Shown in pieces: positions 27,783 to 36,050 of a DNA stretch of 64,000 bases; within the stretch, counting starts at the first letter, position 1, and each line of letters begins with the position of its first letter. This DNA comes from Tectiglobus sp965223355 (GTDB taxonomy: Bacteria; Pseudomonadota; Alphaproteobacteria; Rhizobiales; Hyphomicrobiaceae), in contig CBDCWE010000003.1 in NCBI GenBank assembly GCA_965223355.1, positions 2,790,001 through 2,854,000 on the forward strand, in the 5' to 3' direction. The position numbers were made by a program, and so were the translations under genes. The notes under the pieces were generated by a model that did not search any database, was not told where the DNA came from, and worked only from the letters and a program-made list of their open reading frames with translations.

Positions 27783-28256
27783 TTACTTTTCCTTCTTCTT
27801 GCGGAAGTCCTGATGACAGCCGGAGCACGTCTTGCCCATCTTGGCGAAGATAACCAGCGCGGCTGCCTTGCCTTTGTCAGCTGCAGTATTGAGTTCTCCG
27901 GCCAGATTCTCTAACGACTTGGCATGGTTCATGAACGCCTCCCAGTCGGTCCAGATGTTGGGCAATGCTTCGCTCGGTCCGCTGATACTGCCCTTCGGGA
28001 AGAGCTTCGCAGTATTGCTAGTGTGACCCTTAATCGTCGCAGCGATATTCTTGATCTGCTTTGCATTGTACGGCGCCCTGCCGGTGACCATGAGAGATAG
28101 AGCCTTCATGTTGTCGCCCATGCTCTTCATGGCCATCATACGTTCTTTGACAACGCCGGTTGCACCCTTGTGAGAGAGAACCGCAGTTGTCGTTCCGATT
28201 AAAACCACGATCGATATGACAATGGCTATCCTATTGGTGCGGACCGATGATTGCAT
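27783..28256 (-). CDS. cytochrome c' (class II)
   Basis: A signal/anchor segment (NRIAIVISIVVLIGTTTAVL) is followed by a four-helix-bundle sequence with the heme motif at the very C-terminus (GKTCSGCHQDFRKKKEK), the hallmark of class II cytochromes. The start MQSSVRTNR at 28256 has GGAGG upstream. Cytochromes c' bind NO or act in electron transfer. The gene lies 25 bases after a class I cytochrome and 20 before the diheme gene. Confidence 0.9.
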   Translation of the reverse strand: MQSSVRTNRIAIVISIVVLIGTTTAVLSHKGATGVVKERMMAMKSMGDNMKALSLMVTGRAPYNAKQIKNIAATIKGHTSNTAKLFPKGSISGPSEALPNIWTDWEAFMNHAKSLENLAGELNTAADKGKAAALVIFAKMGKTCSGCHQDFRKKKEK

Positions 28257-28281
28257 TGTCGAGCCCTCCGTTAAGATCTGC

Positions 28282-28701
28282 TTAGTTGATGCCATTGGCA
28301 CGTTGTAGTTCGCGCACGTAGACGATGACCTTGGTCACCTCCCGTCTCGTAATTCCCTCGACAGGTGGCATATTGCCAAAGCGCCAATGATGGGCGCGCA
28401 CGCCTTGACTTGCGGCGCGCTGGAACGAGCCGTCGGCATGATGGCTTGGTTCATAGATTTTATGAACGAGCGGCGGCGCGACGCCGTCCTGGCCAGCGGC
28501 GTCCTTGCCGTGGCAACCGGCACAGTTTTCATTGTACAATGCTTCGCCCTGCCTTGCCTGCGCTGACAGTGTCGGTACGCTGACCTGGACCATCGGCGGG
28601 CCCGACCCACCCTTATTAGAGCCTGGGCGCATCAGGAACACGATTGCTGCAATCGCTATTACAGCGATGATGGCGAGCGTCGTTCTGTTCAATTGCGGCA
28701 T
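28282..28701 (-). CDS. membrane-anchored class I cytochrome c
   Basis: Starts MPQLNRTTLAIIAVIAIAAI, a single N-terminal helix. The heme site is NENCAGCHGKD and the distal ligand is probably the Met of RFGNMPPVEGI. About 139 residues. It starts 5 bases after the stop of the multicopper oxidase, so the two are co-translated, suggesting that this cytochrome is the oxidase's electron partner. Confidence 0.9.
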   Translation of the reverse strand: MPQLNRTTLAIIAVIAIAAIVFLMRPGSNKGGSGPPMVQVSVPTLSAQARQGEALYNENCAGCHGKDAAGQDGVAPPLVHKIYEPSHHADGSFQRAASQGVRAHHWRFGNMPPVEGITRREVTKVIVYVRELQRANGIN

Positions 28702-28706
28702 GACGA

Positions 28707-30149
28707 CTATCCAACTTCGAACCAGGTCATCATGCCTCCCTCCTGATGCTCCAACATGTGGCAGTGGAGCATCCACTTGCCGGGGTTGTCAGCAACGAAG
28801 GCCATGGTGAATTCTTCTCGAGGATTGATGAGACTTGTATCGCGCCAAAATGGCTCGCTCGGGCCGTCCGGCTTGCGTGAGATCTGCTTGAAATGATGTC
28901 CGTGCAGGTGCATGGCGTGCGGCCAACCCGTCCGGTTGGCCATGCGCAGTTTCACCGTTCTGCCCTTTGCGACCCTGAACAAGGGCTCCTTTGGCATTCC
29001 CGCCACGCCGTTGAAAGCCCAGACCAGACCGTGTTTGTCGATGAGTTCGCGCATACCGAGCCATTCGTCTCCAACCCAGGCGCCCGTCATGCCCCCCATC
29101 GCCCCACCATCCATCATGAGCGATGCCGTTTCCGGATCTGCCAAATCAAGTTTGGTGTCGAGCGGATTGGGCGGCAACGCGATTGCGCTTTCGAGCGGCT
29201 TTGCACGTTTGCGCTTTTTCGGGTGATACGCGACCTCACCAATGATGTGCTGCTTATCGTATGTCAGCAGTCTTATCAGGGCTTTTGAGCCAGGTTGCCC
29301 CATCATATCGACAATCACATCGCTGCGTTGACCGGACGACAGAACAACGAAGCCGTCTTTCGCCTCGAAAGGCGTTACAGGCTGGCCATCGATCGCAACA
29401 ATGTGCATGGCATGATTATCGATCTTCAGCCCGAAGGTGTTCGCATTCGACACGCTGCACAGGCGCAGTCGTAGGCGTTCGCCAGCCTCTACATTTACGG
29501 TGTGCTTTGTGCTTCCATTGAGCGTGAACGTATTGCCGAAGCGTCCACCGTGGGCACGCTCTGCGATGGAACCGAAACTCTGCGAGTGGATTTCACCATT
29601 GGGCGCCAGCCGCCAGTCATCGATCAAGAATACTAGATCCTGATCGACCTTCGGCGGCTCCTTCTCCTCAACAATCAGGATACCGTTGAGCCCGCGCGCG
29701 GCCTGCTCCGATGACATAATGTGCGGATGGTACCAAAAGGTCCCGGCATCGGGGCAAGTGAAACGGTAGTCAAACCGCTCACCAGGTGCGACGGCGTCCT
29801 GCGTAACACCCGGCACACCGTCCATGGCATTGATAATCCGGATACCGTGCCAGTGCAGAGATGTCGGTTGTTTCAGCTGGTTGATAAGGCGGACACGCAC
29901 CTCTTCGTCTTGGCGCACGCGCAAGACCGGACCAGGCGTTATACCATTGTAACCCCACACCGGCGTTGGCGGTTGAGATTCGCCGCGCAGGCGTGCGGTG
30001 CCTGTCGTTGCGATCAACTGCACGGCATCGTCGGCAAGCGCACTGCGCATTCCGCGGCCACCCAGCGCAGTCACGGCCGCAGATGCAGCCATACCTTGCA
30101 GGACCGACCGCCGACGCAGCAGCCTTGAGCCAGGTCGATCGGTGCTCAA
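28707..30149 (-). CDS. multicopper oxidase, Tat-exported
   Basis: A 480-residue periplasmic multicopper oxidase. The Tat signal is LLRRRSVLQGMAASAAVTAL. The copper clusters are LHWHGIRI, WYHPHIMSSEQ, HAMHLHGHHF and LHCHMLEHQEGGMM (T1 Met). Unlike the CueO-like protein at 17632, it lacks long Met-rich inserts. The start is a TTG at 30149 overlapping the cueR stop as TTGA, so it is coupled to the regulator. It is likely a cuprous or metallo-oxidase linked to the cytochromes that follow. Confidence 0.91.
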   Translation of the reverse strand: MSTDRPGSRLLRRRSVLQGMAASAAVTALGGRGMRSALADDAVQLIATTGTARLRGESQPPTPVWGYNGITPGPVLRVRQDEEVRVRLINQLKQPTSLHWHGIRIINAMDGVPGVTQDAVAPGERFDYRFTCPDAGTFWYHPHIMSSEQAARGLNGILIVEEKEPPKVDQDLVFLIDDWRLAPNGEIHSQSFGSIAERAHGGRFGNTFTLNGSTKHTVNVEAGERLRLRLCSVSNANTFGLKIDNHAMHIVAIDGQPVTPFEAKDGFVVLSSGQRSDVIVDMMGQPGSKALIRLLTYDKQHIIGEVAYHPKKRKRAKPLESAIALPPNPLDTKLDLADPETASLMMDGGAMGGMTGAWVGDEWLGMRELIDKHGLVWAFNGVAGMPKEPLFRVAKGRTVKLRMANRTGWPHAMHLHGHHFKQISRKPDGPSEPFWRDTSLINPREEFTMAFVADNPGKWMLHCHMLEHQEGGMMTWFEVG

Positions 30150-30550
30150 TTGTAACGCTCCCTTGAGCCGACGGACAGATCATCCAGGATCGGGCAATCC
30201 GGGCGGTAATCACCACGGCATGCTTTGACGAGATGCTTCAACGTCTTCCTGAGGCCCTCCAGCTCGGCGATCTTTTCCTCGGTCCGCCTGAGGTGCTGGG
30301 TTGCCACGGCCTTGACGTTGGAACTTGCGCGATCGTGGTCCGCATACAGCGACAGGAGCTGGCGACAATCTTCGACCGAAAAACCAAGACTGCGGGCTCG
30401 CTGAAGACATCGGAGCCGGTGCAAGTCCCGTTCACAATAGTCACCATAGCCGTTCTTACTGCGCAAGGGACGGATCAGCCCGATGTCCTCGTAATAGCGG
30501 ATTGTCTTCGCAGGCAAGCCGCACTTCGCGGAGACTTCACCAATGTTCAT
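30146..30550 (-). CDS. cueR: CueR-type MerR-family copper regulator
   Basis: About 134 residues from MNIGEVSAKCGLPAKTIRYY (HTH and wing GLIRPLRSKNGYGDY), then the dimerisation helix. The metal-binding loop has two Cys separated by seven residues (ACRGDYRPDCPILDDL), as in CueR. It probably activates three CueR-type promoters seen in this window, including its own (30588-30618). It is the first gene of the operon and overlaps the multicopper oxidase start. The frame to 30652 is an upstream extension without support. Confidence 0.92.
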   Translation of the reverse strand: MNIGEVSAKCGLPAKTIRYYEDIGLIRPLRSKNGYGDYCERDLHRLRCLQRARSLGFSVEDCRQLLSLYADHDRASSNVKAVATQHLRRTEEKIAELEGLRKTLKHLVKACRGDYRPDCPILDDLSVGSRERYN

Positions 30551-30587
30551 CATGAAACGCTGGGTTGTAATTCCTGTGCATCGGATA

Positions 30588-30618
30588 CTGCTAGGCCTTC
30601 CAGCAAGTGGAAGGTCAA
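30588..30618 (-). promoter_or_regulatory. CueR-type promoter of the cueR operon
   Basis: The minus strand reads TTGACC, a 19-base spacer with the dyad CCTTCCACTTGCTGGAAGG, then TAGCAG. It closely resembles the E. coli copA CueR operator as I remember it. It lies about 40-70 bases before cueR. Confidence 0.82.
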
Positions 30619-30675
30619 GAGACCCAACTCCTGAATTTCTCAGGCGGTTCATGGTTTCACGCGCTTGTGACCCTA

Positions 30676-30752
30676 GAGCAACCTGCCTTTATTCGGAATC
30701 GGAACGATCCCGAATAAAGGCAGAAAGTTGCTCGCCTCTAAAGTGGCGATCA
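30676..30752. mobile_element. partial two-hairpin MITE (module B)
   Basis: TA-flanked on the left (30674-30675, CTAG) and containing module B and the linker GCCTCTAAAGTGGCGATCA. Module A is deleted and no right TA is found. It lies between the two divergent copper units. Confidence 0.8.
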
Positions 30753-30813
30753 CTGGTCTGTTCGGCTGCAGCACGCACCCAACAGAGAGCGCGAACAGCG
30801 CGAACAGCCGGCC

Positions 30814-30844
30814 TTGACCTTCCATTGGGTGGAACCTGCACAAG
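30814..30844 (+). promoter_or_regulatory. CueR-like box upstream of the cytochrome c-DsbA unit
   Basis: TTGACC, then the dyad TTCCATTGGGTGGAA, with a poor -10 (CACAAG) at 19 bases. It is on the opposite strand to the other two and about 40 bases before the plus-strand cytochrome. Confidence 0.6.
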
Positions 30845-30883
30845 AGTTTCTCGTTTGGGAATCGTAGAGGTTGGGGCTACAGC

Positions 30884-31375
30884 GTGGCCAGTGCCGGCAA
30901 GCTTGCAGCAGGTTTGGGTCTCATCGCCTTCGCGGGCATCGCTATCGCTGACGCGCTTGTCGACCACCGATCCGCGACCACTGATTTGGCGCCTGATGAC
31001 CTTGAGATAGTCGGTCGCGGAGCGGAAATATACGCGGTGCAGTGTGCATCCTGTCATGGCAAGCAACTGGAAGGCCAACCGAACTGGCGTGCGCGCGATG
31101 AGGACGGTTATTTGCCGGCACCACCCCATGATGCAAGCGGCCACACGTGGCATCACAGCGATGAGCAGCTTTTCAAGCTGACCAAGCACGGCCTCTCCGG
31201 TCTGGCCGGCGGTAAATATAAGACGCGGATGCCGGCCTATGATGGTGTTCTGTCCGATTCCGACATTATGGCTGTCCTATCCTTCATAAAGTCGCGCTGG
31301 CCGGCCAACGTTCGCAAACGCCACGATCGCCTGAACGCTGCTGCAAAAAACAGCAAGGCCCAAGCTCGCCAATAG
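30884..31375 (+). CDS. class I cytochrome c, periplasmic
   Basis: A GTG start gives ASAGKLAAGLGLIAFAGIAI as signal or anchor. The heme site is VQCASCHGKQLEG and the distal Met is in KTRMPAYDGVLSD, a pattern typical of soluble cytochrome c. 163 residues. It is divergent from cueR and 21 bases upstream of the DsbA-like gene, so it belongs to a two-gene copper-responsive unit. Confidence 0.88.
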   Translation: MASAGKLAAGLGLIAFAGIAIADALVDHRSATTDLAPDDLEIVGRGAEIYAVQCASCHGKQLEGQPNWRARDEDGYLPAPPHDASGHTWHHSDEQLFKLTKHGLSGLAGGKYKTRMPAYDGVLSDSDIMAVLSFIKSRWPANVRKRHDRLNAAAKNSKAQARQ

Positions 31376-31396
31376 ACCGCGCACAGGAGAACTAAC

Positions 31397-32131
31397 ATGA
31401 TTGTAAGGGCCATCATTGCATCTCTAATCGTCTTATTCGCCACTCCGGCGATTTCCCAAGACACATTCACGCCGGCTCAAGAAAAACGGATCGGTGAAAT
31501 CATCCGTGCCTACCTGCTCAAGAATCCAGGGGTCATCTCCGAAGTTGTGGCTGAGCTGGAGAAACGGCGTGTCGCAGATGAACGGGCCACAAGAGAAAAG
31601 GCTATCATGGAAAACAAGCGCGCCCTGGAGCGCGCCGAAGGTGACCCGATCGGCGGCAACGCTGACGGCACAATCACCGTCGTCGAGTTTTTCGACTACA
31701 ACTGCCCCTATTGCCGAAAGGCGAAACCGGTCGTGCAAAGGTTGTTGCGGGATGACAAACGCATTCGCTACGTGTTCAAGGAGTTTCCAATTTTATCGGA
31801 GTCGTCGAGAACGGCCGCGAAGGTCGCCCTCGCAGTTTGGAAAATTGCGCCTGACAAATACTGGTCTTTGCACAACGATCTCATGAAGTCGAATGGCCGT
31901 GTAAATGACGCTCGAATCCGGAAGGCCGTTGAGGCCGCTGGCCTGCGTTGGGATGAAGTTCTTACCGCCTCCAAGTCCAGTGATATCGAGTCGAAGATCG
32001 CGAACAACCTGGCTCTTGCGCAGGCGCTCAACATCAACGGCACACCGACTTTCGTCATCGGCAGTCGAGTATTCCCTGGTCTGGTACCACTGACGACCTT
32101 GAAGAGCGCCGTTGGCGCCGTTGCGAATTGA
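31397..32131 (+). CDS. DsbA-family thiol oxidoreductase, ScsC-like
   Basis: A 244-residue secreted protein (signal IVRAIIASLIVLFATPAISQ). It has a helical N-terminal arm (EKRIGEIIRAYLLKNPGVIS), as in the trimeric ScsC/Com1 group, and a thioredoxin fold with the active site NCPYCRKA and the cis-proline loop NGTPTFVIG. ScsC proteins protect against copper-induced disulfide damage. The neighbouring cytochrome and CueR-like box support such a role; direct evidence is lacking. Confidence 0.88.
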   Translation: MIVRAIIASLIVLFATPAISQDTFTPAQEKRIGEIIRAYLLKNPGVISEVVAELEKRRVADERATREKAIMENKRALERAEGDPIGGNADGTITVVEFFDYNCPYCRKAKPVVQRLLRDDKRIRYVFKEFPILSESSRTAAKVALAVWKIAPDKYWSLHNDLMKSNGRVNDARIRKAVEAAGLRWDEVLTASKSSDIESKIANNLALAQALNINGTPTFVIGSRVFPGLVPLTTLKSAVGAVAN

Positions 32132-32188
32132 ACTCCTCAATCAAGGTTCTGCCCAATTCGGACACGGGGGTAAGAAGTCTTGCAACAT

Positions 32189-32581
32189 TCACCTCACGCG
32201 CGCGACGGCAAGAGGAGCATTGAACTTCCTGCACCACAACCAGACCTGAGTGTACTTTGAAACGTCGAACCTTGCCGGAACAATGTACTCTTGAGCGCCA
32301 CGCAACTTGCGCAGTCGGGCAAACATCGTGCCGCGCACGTAGCGACCGTTTCCGAACGCGACGCGGGGGTCTGGTGCGCCGTCGAGCCGGAAGTTGGCCG
32401 CAAATACGACCTTAGTGATGTCACCGTTCTTGACGATCCGGACCTGACCCGAAGATTTGTGACCGCCTGCTCCGCGAAGGCTGCCAGACTTAAGGGTCTC
32501 CTGGGCCAGAGCCTGACTACTGGCGAAAGCAGCGGTTACCATAAAGATACCAGCAGCGAGAACGGTGATCTTCGATGACAT
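32189..32581 (-). CDS. secreted DM13-domain protein
   Basis: A signal peptide (AAGIFMVTAAFASSQALAQE) is followed by a DM13-like domain of about 100 residues: SSGQVRIVKNGDITKVVFAA, the APDPRVAFG loop, and the end KYTQVWLWCRKFNAPLAVAR, with the conserved Cys. DM13 domains are predicted redox or electron-transfer modules. It is convergent with the DsbA gene and may be part of the copper/cytochrome island. Confidence 0.82.
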   Translation of the reverse strand: MSSKITVLAAGIFMVTAAFASSQALAQETLKSGSLRGAGGHKSSGQVRIVKNGDITKVVFAANFRLDGAPDPRVAFGNGRYVRGTMFARLRKLRGAQEYIVPARFDVSKYTQVWLWCRKFNAPLAVARVR

Positions 32582-32612
32582 TTGGTTCCTCCACGAACAA
32601 CAAACACAGCTA

Positions 32613-32748
32613 GAGCAACCTGCCTTTATTCGGAATCGGAACGATCCCGAATAAAGGCAGAAAGTTGCTCGCCTCTAAAGTAGCGATCATCTTTGTGCTT
32701 TAAGTTGGAACCGCGATAGCGGTTCCAACTTAAAGCACAAAGATGATC
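32613..32748 (-). mobile_element. two-hairpin MITE, copy 7
   Basis: Modules B then A, TA-flanked (32611-32612, 32749-32750) and in CTAG on both sides. The module A loop reads GCGATAGC rather than GCAATAGC. It marks the right edge of the copper/cytochrome island. Confidence 0.87.
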
Positions 32749-32752
32749 TAGC

Positions 32753-33153
32753 GTCCGACTGACTGGCTTTCATCGTAGAGCCGAGACCATGCGAGGCCCA
32801 ATCACATCTATTCACGTGAGCACGATGGGAACAACTATCGACTTTCCCAGCCGTCTTCAGATTGGCCTGCAATCCAATTATGTTTTGCCGATAGTTGTTG
32901 AGTGATTGGCTGTTCCTGCTACGCCCGATCACATTTGCCAAAGCCTATCGAGTATTAGGCGGCGATCGACAGCTCGACGGCAGCAGAGCTTTCAAAAGCT
33001 ATGCGGTCGGGCGATGAATGCTGCTTCCGCCCTAACCCGAATTATGCATCGAGGCTGATTCATGATTGTTTGGCTGTGGTGCAGAGCTTTGGGATGACGT
33101 AACAAATCGGTTTCGAGACGATGTGCTGCGTTCCACGACCGAGCGCCACAGCC
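32753..33153. other. no gene recognised
   Basis: This stretch shows only short frames on both strands. The part near 33060-33150 is probably the terminal region of the IS1380 element that follows. Confidence 0.5.
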
Positions 33154-33375
33154 ATGACCGAAGCTACGCCGCTTGCCTTCGAGCTGCCAGCGGTTCGATC
33201 CAAGAAACTCACAATCGATTTCGACGGTGCCAACCAGCCGTCCGATGCGGGCTTGCTGGTGCTGCGTGGCGCCGAGAAGAGGACCGGCGTCGTTGCCCGC
33301 CTTGCCTCGGCTTTGCCGGACCGGCGCGATCCGACCCGTATCCGCCATCGGCAGGTGGAGATCATCAAGGCACCG
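33154..33375 (+). pseudogene. N-terminal remnant of an IS1380-family transposase
   Basis: The frame begins MTEATPLAFELPAVRSKKLT and continues ...GLLVLRGAEKRTGV...DRRDPTRIRH, the typical IS1380 N-terminus, then ends abruptly near 33375 against an unrelated gene. The catalytic domain is absent. Confidence 0.75.
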
Positions 33376-33405
33376 ATAGGGGTGAGGGTGCGGGCAGCTG
33401 TCTTG

Positions 33406-33927
33406 TCACGACCCATCTTCGGCCACCAGCCAACGCCACAACCAGCGCACCATCAGCGGCAACGCATACACGCCAGCAATAGCCACCGCAGCGATCGCAG
33501 CAATCACTAGCCACACGGACCACATCTGCCGAAGTGTGATGACCGCCGCCGTTAGGTGCTCCCCAATCGAGTATGTGCGCCTATAGGGCGCCACGCGCCG
33601 CAAGAACATCGGACGCCTAGCGCAGTCATCACTCTTTCTTGAGCTGAGAATATTTGCCGTACAGTCTGGCACGCCTCGGCTAAGCGCCAGCCTGTATCTC
33701 TGCATGCGCTCTTCGAAATCGCGCTTCTCAAGGGCATAAGGCGTAGTTCCCTTCGAACGTGCATAGTTGCTGTAGCTCACGTCCGACAGATTGCGCCAAT
33801 ACTTCCTATAAACCTTGCTTAGATCCCTGGCCAAATCTGTAGCCAGATAAGCAGCAACCAACCCAATTAAAAAAACGACGAATGCCAACCTCGCTCGCCT
33901 GAACTTCGGCCAACGCCACGCGCTCAT
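33406..33927 (-). CDS. two-helix membrane protein of unknown function
   Basis: 173 residues with a membrane helix near the N-terminus (LAFVVFLIGLVAAYLATDLA) and another near the C-terminus (VWLVIAAIAAVAIAGVYALP), and a charged middle containing two Cys. GGTGGAG precedes the ATG. I do not recognise the family. It lies beside a 43-residue membrane ORF and the BRO-N genes, so it may be prophage or plasmid cargo. Confidence 0.65.
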   Translation of the reverse strand: MSAWRWPKFRRARLAFVVFLIGLVAAYLATDLARDLSKVYRKYWRNLSDVSYSNYARSKGTTPYALEKRDFEERMQRYRLALSRGVPDCTANILSSRKSDDCARRPMFLRRVAPYRRTYSIGEHLTAAVITLRQMWSVWLVIAAIAAVAIAGVYALPLMVRWLWRWLVAEDGS

Positions 33928-34014
33928 TACTCCACCTTCAGCCTCAAACCATCGCCATTAAACTCCACCAAACCACCATCTTCGAACGCTCGGCGCAGCA
34001 ATGTCAGCGTCGTG

Positions 34015-34146
34015 TTACAGGCCGCGCACATAGGTGTCGCGCCAGAACGGATACGCCCACAGCAGGCCCCATAGCGGCGCTGCCCAAAACGGCACCTCGA
34101 AAATCGCCGCCACCATCGGCGTCCACAGCAATATCAGAAATAACAT
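34015..34146 (-). CDS. small hydrophobic protein (43 residues)
   Basis: Too short for most gene finders. It reads MLFLILLWTPMVAAIFEVPF then WAAPLWGLLWAYPFWRDTYV, a plausible one- or two-helix membrane peptide with a Trp/Pro-rich pattern. It is co-directional with, and about 90 bases upstream of, the membrane protein at 33406-33927. Function unknown. Confidence 0.4.
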   Translation of the reverse strand: MLFLILLWTPMVAAIFEVPFWAAPLWGLLWAYPFWRDTYVRGL

Positions 34147-34184
34147 CACGCCGCCGAGAATTGCTCAGCAGACGGAGAATTGCA

Positions 34185-34457
34185 ATGCCTGAGATTATCC
34201 CGCTCGCATTTGAAGAGCACCTGGTGCGCACCATCCTGCGGGCCGGCGAGCCTTGGTTTGTCGGCAAGGACGTTTGCCAGGTTCTCGGTCTAAGTAACCA
34301 CAACAAGGCACTTGGCACTTTGGATGAGGATGAAAGAGCTGGGGTAACAATTAGTGACCCCAGCGGCACCAAACGGGCCATCGCCGTCTCCGAATCGGGC
34401 GTCTACCGCCTGGTATTCCGCTCGCGCAAGCCGGAAGCCGAACGCTTCAAGCGCTGG
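34185..34457 (+). pseudogene. truncated BRO-N antirepressor gene
   Basis: The first 91 codons are a BRO-N domain (FEEHLVRTILRAGEPWFVGK, DVCQVLGLSNHNKALGTLDE, SGVYRLVFRSRKPEAERFKR). After RFKRW the coding sequence passes directly into a tandem repeat array. The paralogue at 36051 continues LAHDVLPELRR at this point. The gene has therefore lost its C-terminal half, and the repeat supplies a meaningless Arg-rich tail. Confidence 0.8.
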
Positions 34458-35790
34458 CCGGCACACCCTCTCAGGTGTCATCCCGTGGCTTGTCCACGGG
34501 ACCCATTTCACCGCCGGCGCCCAGCTATCGGCAAGCAGCACCACCGTGCCGCACGCCGCACATGCCCGCGCGCTGGCGCACGATGGATCCCGGTGACGCG
34601 CACCGGGATGACGGTTGAGAGGGCGGCGATCCGCTCGCGGCGGTGTTCGCGGCGGCGGCGGAGCTAGCTGGCCGGCACACCCTCTCAGGTGTCATCCCGT
34701 GGCTTGTCCACGGGACCCATTTCACCGCCGGCGCAGAGGCATCGGCAAGCAGCACGACCGTGCCGCACGCCGCATATGCAAGCCTTGCCGCACGATGGAT
34801 TCCGGTGACGCGCACCGGGATGACAGTTGAGGGGGCAGCGCACCGCTCGCGGCGGCGGAGCTGGCGACGACGGCGGCGATGGCGGTGCTTGGCGGCGGTG
34901 GTGTTCGCGGCGGCGGCGGAGCTAGCTGGCCGGCACACCCTCTCAGATGTCATCCCGTGGCTTGTCCACGGGACCCATTTCACCGCCGGCGCCCAGCTGT
35001 CGGCAAGCAGCACGATCGTGCCGCACGCCGCACATGCCCGCGCGCTGGCGCACGATGGATCCCGGTGACGCGCACCGGGATGACGGTTGAGAGGGCGGCG
35101 ATCCGCTCGCGGCGGCGACGGTGTTCGCGGCGACGACGGTGTTCGCGACGACGGCGGAGCTAGCTGGCCGGCACACCCTCTCAGGTGTCATCCCGTGGCT
35201 CATCCACGGGACCCATTTCACCGCCGGCGCCCAGCTATCGACAAGCAGCACGATCGTGCCGCACGCCGCACATGCGGGGGCGGCCGCACGATGGATCCCG
35301 GTGACGCGCACCGGGATGACGGTTGAGAGGGCGGCGATCCGCTCGCGGCGGCGGAGCTCGCGGCGGCGGCGGTGTTCGCGGCGACGGCGGAGCTAGCTGG
35401 CCGGCACACCCTCTCAGGTGTCATCCCGTGGCTCGTCCACGGGACCCATTTCACCGCCGGCGCCCAGCTATCGACAAGCAGCACGATCGTGCCGCACGCC
35501 GCACATGCGGGGGCGGCCGCACGATGGATCCCGGTGACGCGCACCGGGATGACGGTTGAGAGGGCGGCGATCCGCTCGCGGCGGCGGAGCTCGCGGCGGC
35601 GGCGGTGTTCGCGGCGACGGCGGAGCTAGCTCACCGGCACACCCTCTCAGGTGTCATCCCGTGGCTCGTCCACGGGACCCATTTCACCGCCGGCGCCCAG
35701 CTATCGACAAGCAGCACCACCGCGCCACAAGCCGCATGCGCGCGCGCTGGCGCACGATGGATCCCGGTGACGCGCACCGGGATGACGCGG
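34456..35790 (+). repeat. six-unit tandem array of 214-258-bp repeats
   Basis: The shared start CACACCCTCTCAG occurs at 34462, 34676, 34934, 35172, 35405 and 35638. Each unit has two hairpins, CCCGTGG...CCACGGG and ATCCCGGTG...CACCGGGAT, separated by a GCCGCACGCCGC region, and ends in a GGCGGC-rich stretch of variable length. Frames on both strands stay open only because of the repeat periodicity; I do not call proteins here. Confidence 0.92.
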
Positions 35791-35870
35791 GAAAGAGCAC
35801 CGAGCGCAGCGAGAAACAAGCGTGAGCGCACCATTGACGCCGGCACAGGCCTGTGCAAGATTTTCGGCGG

Positions 35871-36008
35871 GGCTCAAAAACCCTCTTTCTTAGGAACCGG
35901 CTTGGCCCAGGGTCCGTGCGCGCATGTCCAGGGCTTCGGCCTAAAGGTGCACGGGCACGACCTAAGACGTGTTTTTGAGCCCTGGGTGCCGCGTGCTTGC
36001 TCAAAAAC
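35871..36008. repeat. inverted GCTCAAAAAC repeats before the second BRO gene
   Basis: GGCTCAAAAACC (35871), GTTTTTGAGCC (35971) and GCTCAAAAAC (35999) can pair in alternative ways just upstream of the BRO gene at 36051. They may form an attenuator or operator, or be debris. Confidence 0.5.
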
Positions 36009-36050
36009 GACACCGGCGCTCTGTGTCAACAGACAGGCTTAGGTGTCGTC

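Noticed and set aside
15859..33000. tRNA-integrated genomic island with att repeats
   Set aside because: I found no copy of the tRNA 3' end at the distal side and no integrase gene.
34456..35790. CRISPR array
   Set aside because: Units are 214-258 bp with no constant short repeat and unique spacer pattern; there are no cas genes.
34643..35825. Series of 70-140-residue ORFs on both strands in the tandem array
   Set aside because: They repeat with the array, are extremely Arg/Ala/Pro-rich, and carry no start signals.
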